This document shows, piece after piece, positions 1 to 8,287 of a DNA stretch of 18,620 nucleotides. The first letter of the stretch is position 1. Every line of letters begins with the position of its first letter. The translations under genes and the position numbers were made by a program. The stretch comes from Spirogloea muscicola (taxonomy: Eukaryota; Streptophyta; Zygnematophyceae; Spirogloeales; Spirogloeaceae). Under the pieces are notes generated by a model. That model ran no database searches. It saw nothing but the letters and a program-made list of their open reading frames with translations, and had not been told where the DNA came from. The stretch lies in NCBI GenBank assembly GCA_009602725.1, contig WELB01000052.1, positions 77,638 through 96,257 on the forward strand, written 5' to 3'.

Positions 1-223
1 GCGGCCTCGCGACGGCGGGTACTGCGGCGGAGCTGCGGCGGGTCGTCTGCGCGCCGCCGAGGAGCCGGGTGCGAGCCCTTACGGCAGAGGTCTCCTGCGC
101 CCGGCTGAGGGCCCGTCGCTGCCGCCGCCACCGTCGCTGCCACCGCGCGGCGAGCGCCTGTCGAGCCGCCAGCTCCTGTCTGGCGCTGGCGGCGGCGCCT
201 GGCGCGCATCCGGCGCACCAGCG

Positions 224-2218
224 ATGTTCGGGCCCCGTGTCGTCGTGGATGATGGCGACCGCCGCAGCGATGAGCCGGACGGGTTCAGCTTCCGCTCCGC
301 CGACTCGGTGAGGGCCGCCGCCGCCGCCGCCGCCGCCGACGCCTTGCGCAGGGCCGCGCCCGGCTGTGACCACGCCGGCCGAGCTGAGTACTGACAGTGA
401 CCGCACGTTGCTGATGGTCCCTCAATGCCGCATCTGGACATGCCACGCTGGATCTGACGCTGCGGCAACGCCGCCGCCGCCGCCGTCGCCGCCGCCGTCT
501 TGGTTGCAGTGGGCCGAGCCCATGTCGCCCGTGTCCCCGACGCCCATGCCCGGCAGTGCCTCCGCTACGGCGCCAGCCGCCTCCCGCGGCGCCGACGCCA
601 GGGCCACCTTCGGCGTGGGCGGGCCGCCGCCGCCCTCGCCGGCGTGCATCCCAGCTTTCAGCTCCATCTTCTCGGCCTCCTCGGCAGCAGCCCAGTCCAA
701 GAACGCTGCTACGCACGACTCCGACGGCGGCTTTGGCAGTGGCGGCTGCAGCGTCGTGCCTGACTTCGTCAGAGGTGGACAGGCGGAGGAGGCTTGTGAG
801 GACGACAGCTCCACAGAAGCAGCGCCGCAGACTGTCGGCTTTGCAGCGCCGGTTCATCCCCAGGAGGACAGGGAAGTATCAGCTCCGGCCCCCGAGCTGG
901 CAGCCCTTGGGATAAAAGGCACACCCGCGGCACCAACGGGAGCGGCCGTACCTCCTGAAGACGGCTCTGGGTTCTCCTTCCGGCCGGATGCTGGTGCCGA
1001 GGATCGCCAATTGCCTGCAACAGCTGCCAAAGCAGGTGCCCTTTGGGATGCAAGCTCGCAGTGGCAGACGAGATGCCTGGCTGCGGCAGTCGGCTGTCAG
1101 CTTGTCAGCTTGTCAGGCATGAAGACAGCCAGCTGTCAGCTTGTCGTGATTCTCTCTGCTGAAGCCTGGCTGTTCCTGCGGCCAGCTCCTGTATCTCAGG
1201 AGGGTGCGGCCACTGCCCGCAATGACAAGGAGGAGCGCGCTGGCGTGGCTGAGGCCAGCAAGCAGCGCCCAGGCAAGGTGGAGCTGGAGAAGGGACACAG
1301 CCAGATGGATTGGCTACGACTTGCGCAGAACAGCCCTGATCTGGCAGGTGACCCCTCCTCGCTGCCTGGTGGCGATGGGACTGGTAGGCACAGTCAGGCG
1401 CCGTGGTCATGGCTGCACGGGCCGCGCTCGCTGCACAGTCTCCTGATTGAGAAGAAGCGCCTCTCCGGTGTGCGTGCCCGCTGGCGGCAATGGCGGGTGC
1501 AGGTCTCCAAGGCAAGCCAGTCGGCCGCAAGATCAAGCCCGACGAGGTGAAGCTGCACCGCACGGAGGACGATGCATGGACCATTTGGCGTGGCAAGGTC
1601 TACAACATCTCGCCCTATATGCGGTTTCATCCGGGAGGTGTGTGCGCCTGACAATATGACCGCCTGGGCCGCTGCTAGCCCCTGCTGCGGGGAGCTATGT
1701 TGATTGTGATGTTGCTGGTCTCGCTGCAAATCACCTTGCCTGCCTTACTTGCTGACCTCCATGCCATGGCCGACTGAGGGCAGGTCGGGACATGCTCATG
1801 AAGGGCGCTGGCCGCGACTGCACTACGCTCTTTAGTAAGTTTCGTGGTACACTCTTATCTAACTACTGACCAAGCATAACTGACACTGCATGGCTGCCGT
1901 ACCAGCTGAGCTGAGGGCCGCAGAAAAGCTTGCAAGTTGGCTTCACATGTCAAATTTGGCCCTTGAACAGCTTGAGATGCTGTTGGATTCCTGCACAAGT
2001 GAGACCGGCATTGTGACCAGCAGAGCACAGCAGGAAAGCGGTTCATAAGAACATGTTGGCCAGATTCGTGTGCTTGGCAGCCGACTGACAAGTTGTTAGT
2101 TGTTGGCATTGGCTCACTCGTAGACAAGTACCACTCTTGGGTGAATGCCGACTTCCTACTGGAGAAGTGCCTGGTTGGCATGCTTGACGCAGAGCTGCAC
2201 TCTTACCGCCCCGAGTAG
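224..2218 (+). CDS. RLF-like cytochrome b5 heme-binding domain protein
   Basis: This is a small heme-binding cytochrome b5 domain protein of the plant/alga RLF (Reduced Lateral root Formation) type, probably a cytosolic electron carrier with unknown partners. Exons read 224-307, 510-1347, 1503-1637, 1784-1834 and 2124-2218 (TAG stop). All four introns are GT-AG and the phases agree (0, 1, 1, 1). The motif before the heme domain, [22 protein letters not shown] in sense with its core SQMDWLRL, is typical of RLF relatives. The heme domain follows with [21 protein letters not shown] and then LFNKYH, so both axial His ligands (in HPGG and NKYH) are present. The first ~300 residues are Ala/Pro/Ser-rich and unconserved. 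The start at 224 was chosen because it opens an acidic stretch ending [10 protein letters not shown] before a clean donor, but the same frame is open to the window edge, so the true start could be upstream. Another intron within about 1035-1200 is possible. The total is about 400 residues as modelled. The last three exons are near certain; the N-terminus is tentative. Confidence 0.85.
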
Positions 2219-2897
2219 CAGTATAAGTCCCTCTCAAAGAGCCTATTGTAGGTTGTCACAGTGCACCATTGCTATTTGCTTGCCGTCACCATTGACGGGA
2301 TGTCCAGCAACATTCTTAGGGTCTGCTTGCTAGTGCATCAACCCATTACTTTACGAAGTGTCAACCTAGATTGACTTCCAGGTGCTCCCCTTTCCGTGGC
2401 ACTTAGAACAGCTATGCCAAGAAGGCATGTAGCCTCACTCCACATAAACTGCAGCCATCGTGGTCGGCTTCTACCTCTTCAGTTGCGCTGAAGTCAAAAT
2501 GTCTTAACATGTCAAGGCACTCTACACAACCCAGGGCGCTTGGAATGCTCGGGCCAGACTCCATTCGAGGAGCAATTGTGGAGGCAGTCGCATCACTACT
2601 GACCTCGCGAGCCAGCATGGTAAATTGCATGGCCTGCGGCCAATCCACCGCGGTCTCTCCATAAATCTATGGGGCCTGCAAAAGACCAAGGCAGGATCTC
2701 AGTCTCGTGACCTGGACGTGGTGTCGCTGGTGGATAGTGTTCCTGAGGCCTAGCGCCGAGATGTCGCCGACCAGGTAAGGCTCTCGTTGACGAGAGCGGC
2801 AGCAGCGTCAGCGCCAGCTGGGGTGGGTGTCGCGGCCTCGTGGCTCTGGCGGTCATCCCAGCTGGGCGGCGGCGACCCAGTGCCAGGCACCGTTGCG
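2219..2897. other. Intergenic space between convergent genes
   Basis: The cytochrome b5 gene (+) and the complex I subunit gene (-) converge here, so this stretch should hold both 3' untranslated regions. Open frames in it are short, show no family motif and lack paired splice sites in phase. I saw no TGTAA polyadenylation signal of the chlorophyte type in the expected orientation. Nothing else is recognised. Confidence 0.5.
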
Positions 2898-3295
2898 CTA
2901 GTAGGAGGCTGCGGCGAGACTCACGGGGTGCGCAGCGGAGGAGGCGTCACGGGCCTCGGCCAGCAGGCGCGCGTCCCGCACCTCCATCAGATGGTCCCAC
3001 TCGTCCGAGCACGGGTGCTTCGGCTGCAGCGCCGCCGGGGCGGCTCTCAGCAAGCGCCACCGCAACGGCGGCGGCGTGCCCAGAGCCACCTTGGAGGGGC
3101 CGGCTCGGGCCGCCACCAAGGGAGCGGCGCGAGGCAGGCGGCGGCGCCGGCGGCGGCGCCGATGGCGGCGGCAGCGGCGGCGGGCCGCGCATGCACCTTG
3201 CCGTAGACGAACTTGTTGACGGCGTGCTGGATGCCGCCGGCGGCGGCGATCATGAGGCCGATGATCACAAGCGGCGGCAGCGTCTCGTACGACAT
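2898..3295 (-). CDS. NADH:ubiquinone oxidoreductase MWFE/NDUFA1-like subunit
   Basis: This is a small single-span accessory subunit of mitochondrial complex I, placed in the inner membrane arm. Exon 1 is 3197-3295 (33 codons) and exon 2 is 2898-3023 (41 codons plus TAG), separated by a 173 bp GT-AG intron (donor AAG|GTGCAT, acceptor CTGCAG) in phase 0. The 74-residue product starts MSYETLPPLVIIGLMIAAAG. It has one hydrophobic segment at about residues 8-24, then a basic linker NKFVYGKPKH, then the conserved DEWDHLMEVRDARL tail. This order (short N-terminus, membrane span, KPKH-like turn, DxWD...RD) is the family signature, and the length is near the usual 65-75. The C-terminal HPVSLAAASY includes CCC|GTGAGT, a good donor, so a further 3' exon is possible. 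The gene is easily missed because it is short, intron-split and GC-rich. Confidence 0.85.
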
Positions 3296-3304
3296 ATCGC
3301 TGGA

Positions 3305-3317
3305 CCGCCGCTGTCGC

Positions 3318-3348
<31 letters not shown>

Positions 3349-3352
3349 GCAG
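3305..3352. repeat. GCC trinucleotide microsatellite
   Basis: An interrupted run of GCC triplets lies just upstream of the MWFE start codon (on the minus strand it reads GGC), so it probably sits in the 5' UTR or promoter of that gene. A similar GCC run lies at about 314-340, inside intron 1 of the cytochrome b5 gene. Long simple-sequence frames in both places are artefacts of these runs. Confidence 0.75.
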
Positions 3353-3560
3353 GCGCCGCGGCTCGCGGCCTGAGCGCCGCGTGGCTCGGCAGAGGCTCCT
3401 ACACTCGCGTCCTGGGGGGCGGTCTCGCTAGGTTTGGCGTACTGGAGGCCGCTAACGGCGTCAGTGTCCTGCAGCGTTCTTCCGTTAGCGAGGAGCGCGG
3501 ACTAGTATTCATGTGGCTGCAGCTTGCCCACTGCTAATACGTATACCAGCGACGGGAGTT

Positions 3561-3618
3561 GGGGGAGCCGTGCCGATGAGGGCCTTGTCAACTCAACCTG
3601 CGCCGCTTCTGGAGCTGC
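3561..3618 (+). repeat. 58 bp dispersed direct repeat, copy 1
   Basis: The stretch beginning GGGGGAGCCGTGCC and ending CTTCTGGAGCTGC recurs at 4189-4246 with a few substitutions and no gaps (constant offset of 628). Here it runs straight into the first 210 bp hairpin repeat, while in the second copy it runs into a GGAGTGGGAGGCAG repeat. It looks like a module of a larger, rearranged repetitive element. Confidence 0.8.
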
Positions 3619-3827
3619 TAGAAGAAAGCGCGGCCAGATTGACTGTTGGCTGGGAAAGGTTAGCCCAAAGGAATGGACAAGGTCTGAAGGAGCCGGAGTG
3701 CGAAGGACTAGGACTAAGACATCAGCCAGGGAACGCTCAGTAACCTCTAGTCAGGAGATGCAAGTCTGAGTAGCTAGCCGGCGGAAAGACGTCGCCCTCA
3801 CGGAAGCCGGAGGCCGGAAGCCGGAGG
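3618..3827 (+). repeat. ~210 bp hairpin-bearing repeat, tandem copy 1
   Basis: The unit contains GCGCGGCCAGATTGACTG, then a hairpin (GGCTGG, loop, TTAGCC at 3648-3665, closing with G-U wobbles), then GAATGGACAAGGTCTGA, then a conserved 3' part ending AAAGACGTCGCCCT. It is followed directly by a second copy and matches a third at 16815-17032. It has no convincing protein coding: the frames are not conserved between copies. It has no clear tRNA A/B boxes, so a SINE assignment is unproven. Confidence 0.85.
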
Positions 3828-4041
3828 CTAGAAAGAAGCGCGGCCAGATTGACTGGTGGCTGGGAAAGGCCAGCCCAAAGGAACGGACAAGGTCTGAGGG
3901 AGCCTGAGTGCGAACGACTAGGACTAAAACATCAGCCAGGGAACGCTCAGTAACCTCTAGTCAGGAGATGCAAGTCTGAGTAGCTAGCTGGCGGAAAGAC
4001 GTCGCCCTGATGGAAGCCGGACGCCGCCGCCAAAGCTTGGC
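3828..4041 (+). repeat. ~210 bp hairpin-bearing repeat, tandem copy 2
   Basis: A near-identical tandem partner of the previous unit. Its hairpin at 3858-3875 is a perfect six-pair stem, GGCTGG with CCAGCC, around loop GAAAGG. The end CGCCGCCAAAGCTTGGCC extends past copy 1 and resembles the end of the 16.8 kb copy, so this copy defines the 3' end of the unit better. Confidence 0.85.
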
Positions 4042-4113
4042 CTGCGCGCAAGTGAACCGCGAAGGCAAGTGACCGCTGCATCGAGATGGCCGAACGCATA
4101 CGGAAGACTTGCT

Positions 4114-4293
4114 AGAGGAGTGGGAGGCAGCAGCAGTGGCAGGAAGGAAGGCGGGTGGGCGGAATGAGGGCTGGAGGTGCCACAGAGCGGGGGAGCCGTG
4201 CCAATGGGGGCTATGTCGACTCGACCTGCGCCGCTTCTGGAGCTGCGAGAGGAGTGGGAGGCAGGAGCAGTGGCAGGAAAGAATGCGGGTGGG
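4114..4293 (+). repeat. Internally repeated G-rich block
   Basis: GAGGAGTGGGAGGCAG followed by CAGTGGCAGGAA occurs at 4114-4145 and again at 4248-4279, each followed by a GCGGGTGGG motif. Between them lies the second copy (4189-4246) of the 58 bp repeat first seen at 3561. The arrangement suggests duplication within a composite repeat rather than coding sequence. Confidence 0.7.
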
Positions 4294-4309
4294 AAAAAGA
4301 AGAAGAAGA

Positions 4310-4380
4310 AAGTGCTCGCCCATTGAGGATAGGGGCTGGAAAAGCCAGCCCAAAAAAGAATGAACAAAGTATGAGAAGGG
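4310..4380 (+). repeat. Divergent copy of the hairpin repeat
   Basis: The hairpin at 4333-4351 has a perfect seven-pair stem (GGGCTGG and CCAGCCC, loop AAAAG) and is followed by a degenerate form of the shared tail (AAAAAAGAATGAACAAAG, then GGGGGCC). The 33 bases leading into it (about 4309-4340) recur almost exactly in inverse orientation at 10097-10129, which shows the family reaches beyond this block. Confidence 0.7.
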
Positions 4381-4633
4381 GGCCAGGGGAAGCGCTAAGA
4401 GAAACAAGCACAAGAAGAAACAAAGCAGCTACGAATCACTCAGTAACCTCTGCTAAGCAGCCGCAGATCAGAGATGCTAGGCTCCTGGAAGTGGGTCCCC
4501 TGGCCAGAGCCAGAGGCAGCAGCGAGGGCTCTGCTGGCACGCAGGTGCAGCGCGTGGGCCATGGACCTCTGCAGCAAGACGGCGCGGGGGCAAGCGCGGG
4601 GCGCCCCAACGGTCAAAGCGGTCAGAAGGAGAC

Positions 4634-5293
4634 CGTGTGTTAGAAAGAAATGTAGGCCAAATGGCCAGGTACAAAGGCAAGCACATCTAAAGATCTACAT
4701 ATCCTACAGCAGATTGACCCGCTCAATAACCACGGGTCAAAACATAAAGGTCACTACTCGATGCATGAATACTAAATGCCAGGAACGGACCCCTTCTGCC
4801 ACCTACTAGAGCTCGCCCAGCTTTCTGGTGCAAGGCACTAGCCTGAGCACGCTGCAAACAGGTCGAAACTCGTCGTCGCAAGAGCGACAGATATGCAGCT
4901 GGCAAGCCCATCTCAGCCGGAAACACATCTGCACGTTGAGTGTAGCCTAGATTGGCAATGTTTTGAAGCAGAGTGTGGAAGCGAGGACCCAGACAGCCAA
5001 AGATGTCGATTGCAGCTGGCAGGAGTTAATTGCATTGGGGGTAATCGGAGTAATGCCGCAGTTTTCTTTGCTCTGCTCCGCCCACTGCGTGCCCAGCAAT
5101 GTGTGTTGATGCTGGGCCTTTATATGCCTCCGTAACAACAACGTCGACCAGGGCCCGTGGTCCTCCACCAGGTTGCACGCCCAGAATGTCAAGTGTGCGG
5201 CGATGATGACGTCCCTGGGCGTCCGTGGTGATAGGCATTATATTGTTGACTTCCAGAAGGGGGCGAGGGCTGCCAGGGGGAAAGAGGAGGCAT
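4634..5293 (-). mobile_element. 5'-truncated LINE 3' end with endonuclease-like C-terminus (element A)
   Basis: Read on the minus strand, this encodes the C-terminal part of a non-LTR retrotransposon polyprotein. The pieces are RRTLDIL, then GGGPRALVDVVVTEA, then GGAEQRKLRHYSDYPQC, then FGCLGPRFHTLLQNIA, then RRRVSTCLQRAQASALHQ. The order (xxLDxL, xVDVxVT, E..K..Y, FG..GP, RRR(V/I)S..LQR) fits the restriction-like endonuclease region that follows the reverse transcriptase in many algal LINEs. An in-frame TAA interrupts it just after YPQCN, so it is dead. The ORF stops at about 4723 and a ~90 bp 3' UTR runs to 4634. No reverse transcriptase is present; the 5' end is lost. Confidence 0.8.
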
Positions 5294-5402
5294 CGTGTAT
5301 TAGAAAGAAATTTAGGCCAAATGGCCAGGTACAAAGGCAAGAACATCTAAAAATCTACATAACCTACAGCAGATTGACCCGCTCAATAACCACGGGTAAA
5401 AA
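5294..5402 (-). mobile_element. LINE 3' end fragment (element B), head-to-tail with element A
   Basis: About 109 bp nearly identical to the 3' end of element A (4634-4742), at a constant offset of 660. It includes ATGGCCAGGTACAAAGGCAA and the stop-codon region (CTCAATAACCACGGGT). Only the very 3' end survives. Element A follows it without a gap on the minus strand, so one LINE copy appears to have inserted at or beside the 3' end of another. Confidence 0.75.
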
Positions 5403-5546
5403 GAGGGAGGTGTCGACTTTCTCGATTTCCAGATTGATTAGTAGTACTACTTTCACGAACATAGGCCACATGGGACGTATTGGCCATATCTCTTTTTCGT
5501 TTCTATATATAGCATATTTTAGGTGGGGTACGTGGGGTATGCCAAT

Positions 5547-6108
5547 ATAAAGCTCTAGTAGGGATGGTATAATGATACAGGGCTGCAAGAGCGCAAATAT
5601 AGTTGAATTTGTATCCCACTTATGCATAGGTAGGGCTCATATAGTGGGAGAATCTGCTATGTTTTGGGCCTTGAATGGTACGTGGGGTACGGTTGATATA
5701 TGGCTCAATGTAATGCTTTTGAATGAGTGATGTTTGGGCCTTTTCTGGGCTAATTTGGAAAACGATGGAGTCAGATGGAGTCAGATTGTTTTGATGCAGA
5801 AACAGTGAAAGAATAAAGAACTGCTTTTTCTCCTTGTTCTATGTATTTTTATAAATACATTGACGTTGGAGTACGGAGTACGGCCATAAAGGTCTCCCAT
5901 AGAGGGGATGGATACCCTACCACCATCATCCTATTTATAGACATTCTTATGATCGTAATCCGTACTCCGTAATCCATAATCAGGATATCTGGCGCTATTG
6001 AGCATGCCATTGCGAAAGCCAATGTACAGATGGAGTCAGGATGCAAAAACAGTGATAGAGGGGACAGGTCCTTTTAGTCGAGTCCCACCATCCCTACTAG
6101 AGCTTTAT
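5547..6108. mobile_element. AT-rich MITE-like element with 22 bp inverted repeats
   Basis: The sequence ATAAAGCTCTAGTAGGGATG(GT) at 5547-5568 is the exact reverse complement of 6087-6108. If the outer TA pairs are taken as a duplicated TA target, the element is 5550-6105, as expected for Tc1/mariner-type miniature elements; that class is inference. Inside are direct repeats around GATGGAGTCAG...AACAGTGA (about 5764-5812 and 6027-6056) and an inner inverted pair around GTACGGAGTACGG and CCGTACTCCGTAA. There is no transposase frame. Confidence 0.6.
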
Positions 6109-6184
6109 GTTTGCTTATCCTATCTGGAATAAGCTATATATGGGGAAAAAGAGGATATACTTTTCTTTGCCATACTAGGTTGTA

Positions 6185-6226
6185 CCCCAGCGTACCCAAG
6201 GAGTCACCCCAGCGTACCCAAGGAGT
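6185..6226. repeat. Two-copy 20 bp tandem repeat
   Basis: CCCCAGCGTACCCAAGGAGT occurs twice, exactly, separated by CA. It lies between the MITE-like element and the 3' side of the nuclease-like ORF. The rest of 6109-6514 is AT-rich and I see no gene in it. Confidence 0.75.
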
Positions 6227-6514
6227 AATCCTTTTTTCAGAAAAATTTGATTGCTACAACTTGCAGCCATACTAGCATGCTGCAACCACGCTCGATCTCG
6301 TCCTCCTTAAAGCGTAGTCTGAGTGGCTACAAGAAGAGGGGTACTCTCATACCTACTATAACTGTCAATTAGTGCGCTTTTTGTGCGCGCTATTGTGCTG
6401 ATTTTAAGAGAGAGTGTATGAGTCAAAGGGCGGGTAATCACAACCAAGAGGTGGGCTTCTCAGTCATCGTAGACGACAGCATCAAGAGATAGTGCTGCTC
6501 TTAAGAACTATTAT

Positions 6515-7051
6515 TTATATAGTCGAATACACTTGTAAGCTTATGATATCCGTCTGTAGTAAGTATATCTTAATATCTCTTGGTGCTGTATCTATCGAGA
6601 ATCTCAAGCTTCGTTCTATTCCTTGAGGATCAATTACTTTCTGGTTGTCTATATAATATGTGCAAAGTTGTTTGCCAAACGCACTTACACCATATAGTCT
6701 ATCTAGAGTGCATGTGTCCCGCAAGTCCCCTAGCCTCCTCCTCATCTGCATGTCCGCTTCTTGCCTTCCAGATAGGAAACGCATTTTGCTTGGCTCCTTG
6801 ATCTCAAGTATGAAGACGGGTATGTTGTCCACTAGTACTATGTACTCGATCAGAAAGTCCACCGAGTCTCTCGACTCAGGCAATGGATACAACTGAGGTG
6901 CCACGATAAAGCCGCTGTCCCAAGGGAATACGTAGTTTCGCAGCATGTTATACGGCGCATAGAGGTCATTCTCTCGCGGGCATGAGGGGACGGCATTGAA
7001 CTGATTGACGATCTGTTGAGGCCACATCGCGCAGATTGCTGCGCACACCAT
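6515..7051 (-). CDS. PD-(D/E)XK-nuclease-like hypothetical protein
   Basis: An intronless 178-codon frame in AT-rich DNA, unlike the intron-rich GC-rich genes around it. The centre reads VDFLIEYIVLVDNIPVFILE followed by IK, that is D65 on one strand and E83-x-K85 on the next, the layout of a PD-(D/E)XK nuclease core. Next come a helix QEADMQMRRRL (98-108) and the motif LYGVSAFGKQL (119-129). This combination (EIK, then AD.QMR.R, then LYG(I/V)SAFG) recurs in uncharacterised proteins of fungi and some algae, as far as I recall; no function has been proven for them that I know of. The start is the first ATG after an open upstream region. It could be a domesticated or invading selfish-element nuclease, or a restriction-like defence protein. 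It has no partner gene in view. Confidence 0.6.
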   Translation of the reverse strand: MVCAAICAMWPQQIVNQFNAVPSCPRENDLYAPYNMLRNYVFPWDSGFIVAPQLYPLPESRDSVDFLIEYIVLVDNIPVFILEIKEPSKMRFLSGRQEADMQMRRRLGDLRDTCTLDRLYGVSAFGKQLCTYYIDNQKVIDPQGIERSLRFSIDTAPRDIKIYLLQTDIISLQVYSTI

Positions 7052-7465
7052 GCAGGATAACTCAATTACAGCGACACACTCAGTCAGTTGATATGACCAG
7101 AATTAAGAAAGAAATCGAGGAGATTGATATCTGAAAGGTAGCGACAGAAGTGAATGCAAATGATAGTGAAAGAGAAGCAGATAAGCAATCAAGCAAGCAG
7201 GCAAGCAAAGAACGAACCAGAGAGAGACTCCCGGCAGGTAGAAGGCAAGCAGCCCGGAAGAAAACAAGCAGCGTGCTCGGCAGGGATGGAAGACAAGCAA
7301 GGAGACTGACTGAGCTTGCAGCGGGGATGAAATCAAAAAAGATCATCCAGCAGAGACGATGGAGCCATGTACCCCGAGGCTATGCCCGTGGAGGGGCGAC
7401 AGCTCATTATGGGCTAAAAGCAGCACACCGGCGTGGCGTCTACAGCGTCTAGGGCGTCTACAGAA
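7052..7465. other. Non-coding stretch with AAGCAAGCAGGC-type simple sequence
   Basis: From about 7180 to 7300 the plus strand is purine-rich with repeated CAAGCAAGCAGGCAAGC words. The long hydrophobic Leu/Ser frame on the minus strand is a by-product of this. Near 7437-7462 GCGTCTA recurs (GGCGTCTACAG twice). I see no gene. Confidence 0.5.
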
Positions 7466-8124
7466 GGCCGGGTTACACCGGGTCGGTCGGCCGTGCCGAG
7501 GGGTACGTGTCGTGCTTTGTATGGAAAGACCGACGGAATCCTGGGGGCGCGGCCCCGGTGTGGTTGCACGCCACGAAGGCGCCACATCGGACGCTGACCA
7601 GGACGCGTTTCGGACGCGTTAAAAGAAGGAACGCGCGCGTTTGCCAAGCTGGCGGCCGGAATCCAGACCACCTCCCGGAGTGGTCTGGATTATCCAGACC
7701 ACTCCGCCCGAAATGGGACAGCTGGCACCGCTCCAGATACACGAAATTCCAAATGCGCATCCGCACGTGCAGGCGGCCTCGGCCTCCGTGGCAGCGACAC
7801 CGGCTTGACCCGGCGGTTAGATCGAGGTTTTGGCCGACCGCCCCGGTGTTACCCGGCCGAAGGCTGACTGGTATTGGACCTGCCACCTCAGCTATCCCCG
7901 CTCTCCTTCGACCGCTCGGGCGGTGGTCTCGATTCCGGCCGCCAGCTTGGCAAACGCACGCTTTTCTTCCATTTACGCGCCCAAGGAGCGTCCTGGTCAG
8001 CGTCCGATCTGGCACCTTCGTGGCGTGCGACCACACCGGGCCGCGCCCATGGTTACGTCGGCCGCTCCATGCAGCGCACGACACGTACCCCTAGATGCGG
8101 CCGACCGACCCGGTGTAACCGGGC
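7466..8124. mobile_element. Foldback element with ~210 bp imperfect inverted arms
   Basis: The left arm (7466 to about 7685) and right arm (about 7912-8124) are reverse complements over most of their length. Shared landmarks are GGTTACACCGGGTCGGTCGG at the tip, GGGGTACGTGTCGTGC, CACGCCACGAAGG, CGGACGCTGACCAGGACGC and GTTTGCCAAGCTGGCGGCC at the inner end. By eye the arms are roughly 85% alike. The spacer contains an extra degenerate copy of the tip at 7832-7858. A separate perfect 12 bp hairpin, AATCCAGACCAC with GTGGTCTGGATT, lies at about 7669-7700. No clear target-site duplication is visible. Frames on both strands translate to similar Arg-rich peptides purely because of the palindrome. No transposase is encoded. 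Confidence 0.8.
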
Positions 8125-8287
8125 CCTCAGGTGGACAACAGCCAAAGACAAAAGGAATCAGTGGGTCTCCGCCGTTCCCTCACCAAAGGCCAACGCCTGG
8201 CTGACGATCCATCTCCGGGAAGTACCAGAGCGCTAGCTGGCATCACACTTTCACAGACCATCTATCCAGAGCCTGAATAGCACAAAC

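Noticed and set aside
79-857. Long minus-strand Arg/Ala/Gly-rich frames opposite the cytochrome b5 gene
   Set aside because: They mirror GCC-rich sequence and lack domains, while the plus strand gives a spliced gene with conserved motifs.
2787-3373. Plus-strand Ala/Arg/Pro-rich frames over the MWFE gene
   Set aside because: The opposite strand encodes the conserved complex I subunit with proper splice sites.
3513-3769. Frames within the 3.6 kb repeats as possible repeat-encoded peptides
   Set aside because: Frames are not conserved among the three copies, and substitutions do not follow codon positions.
3618-4041. tRNA-derived SINE
   Set aside because: I could not find matching A and B box promoter motifs at the right spacing, so only a generic repeat call is made.
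7080-7346. Minus-strand Leu/Ser-rich hydrophobic frame that could suggest a membrane protein
   Set aside because: It is the complement of AAGCAAGCAGGC simple sequence; there is no homology pattern and no partner exon.
7473-8094. Overlapping ~200-codon frames on both strands over the foldback element
   Set aside because: The two products resemble each other only because the DNA is an inverted repeat; they are Arg-rich with no domain.
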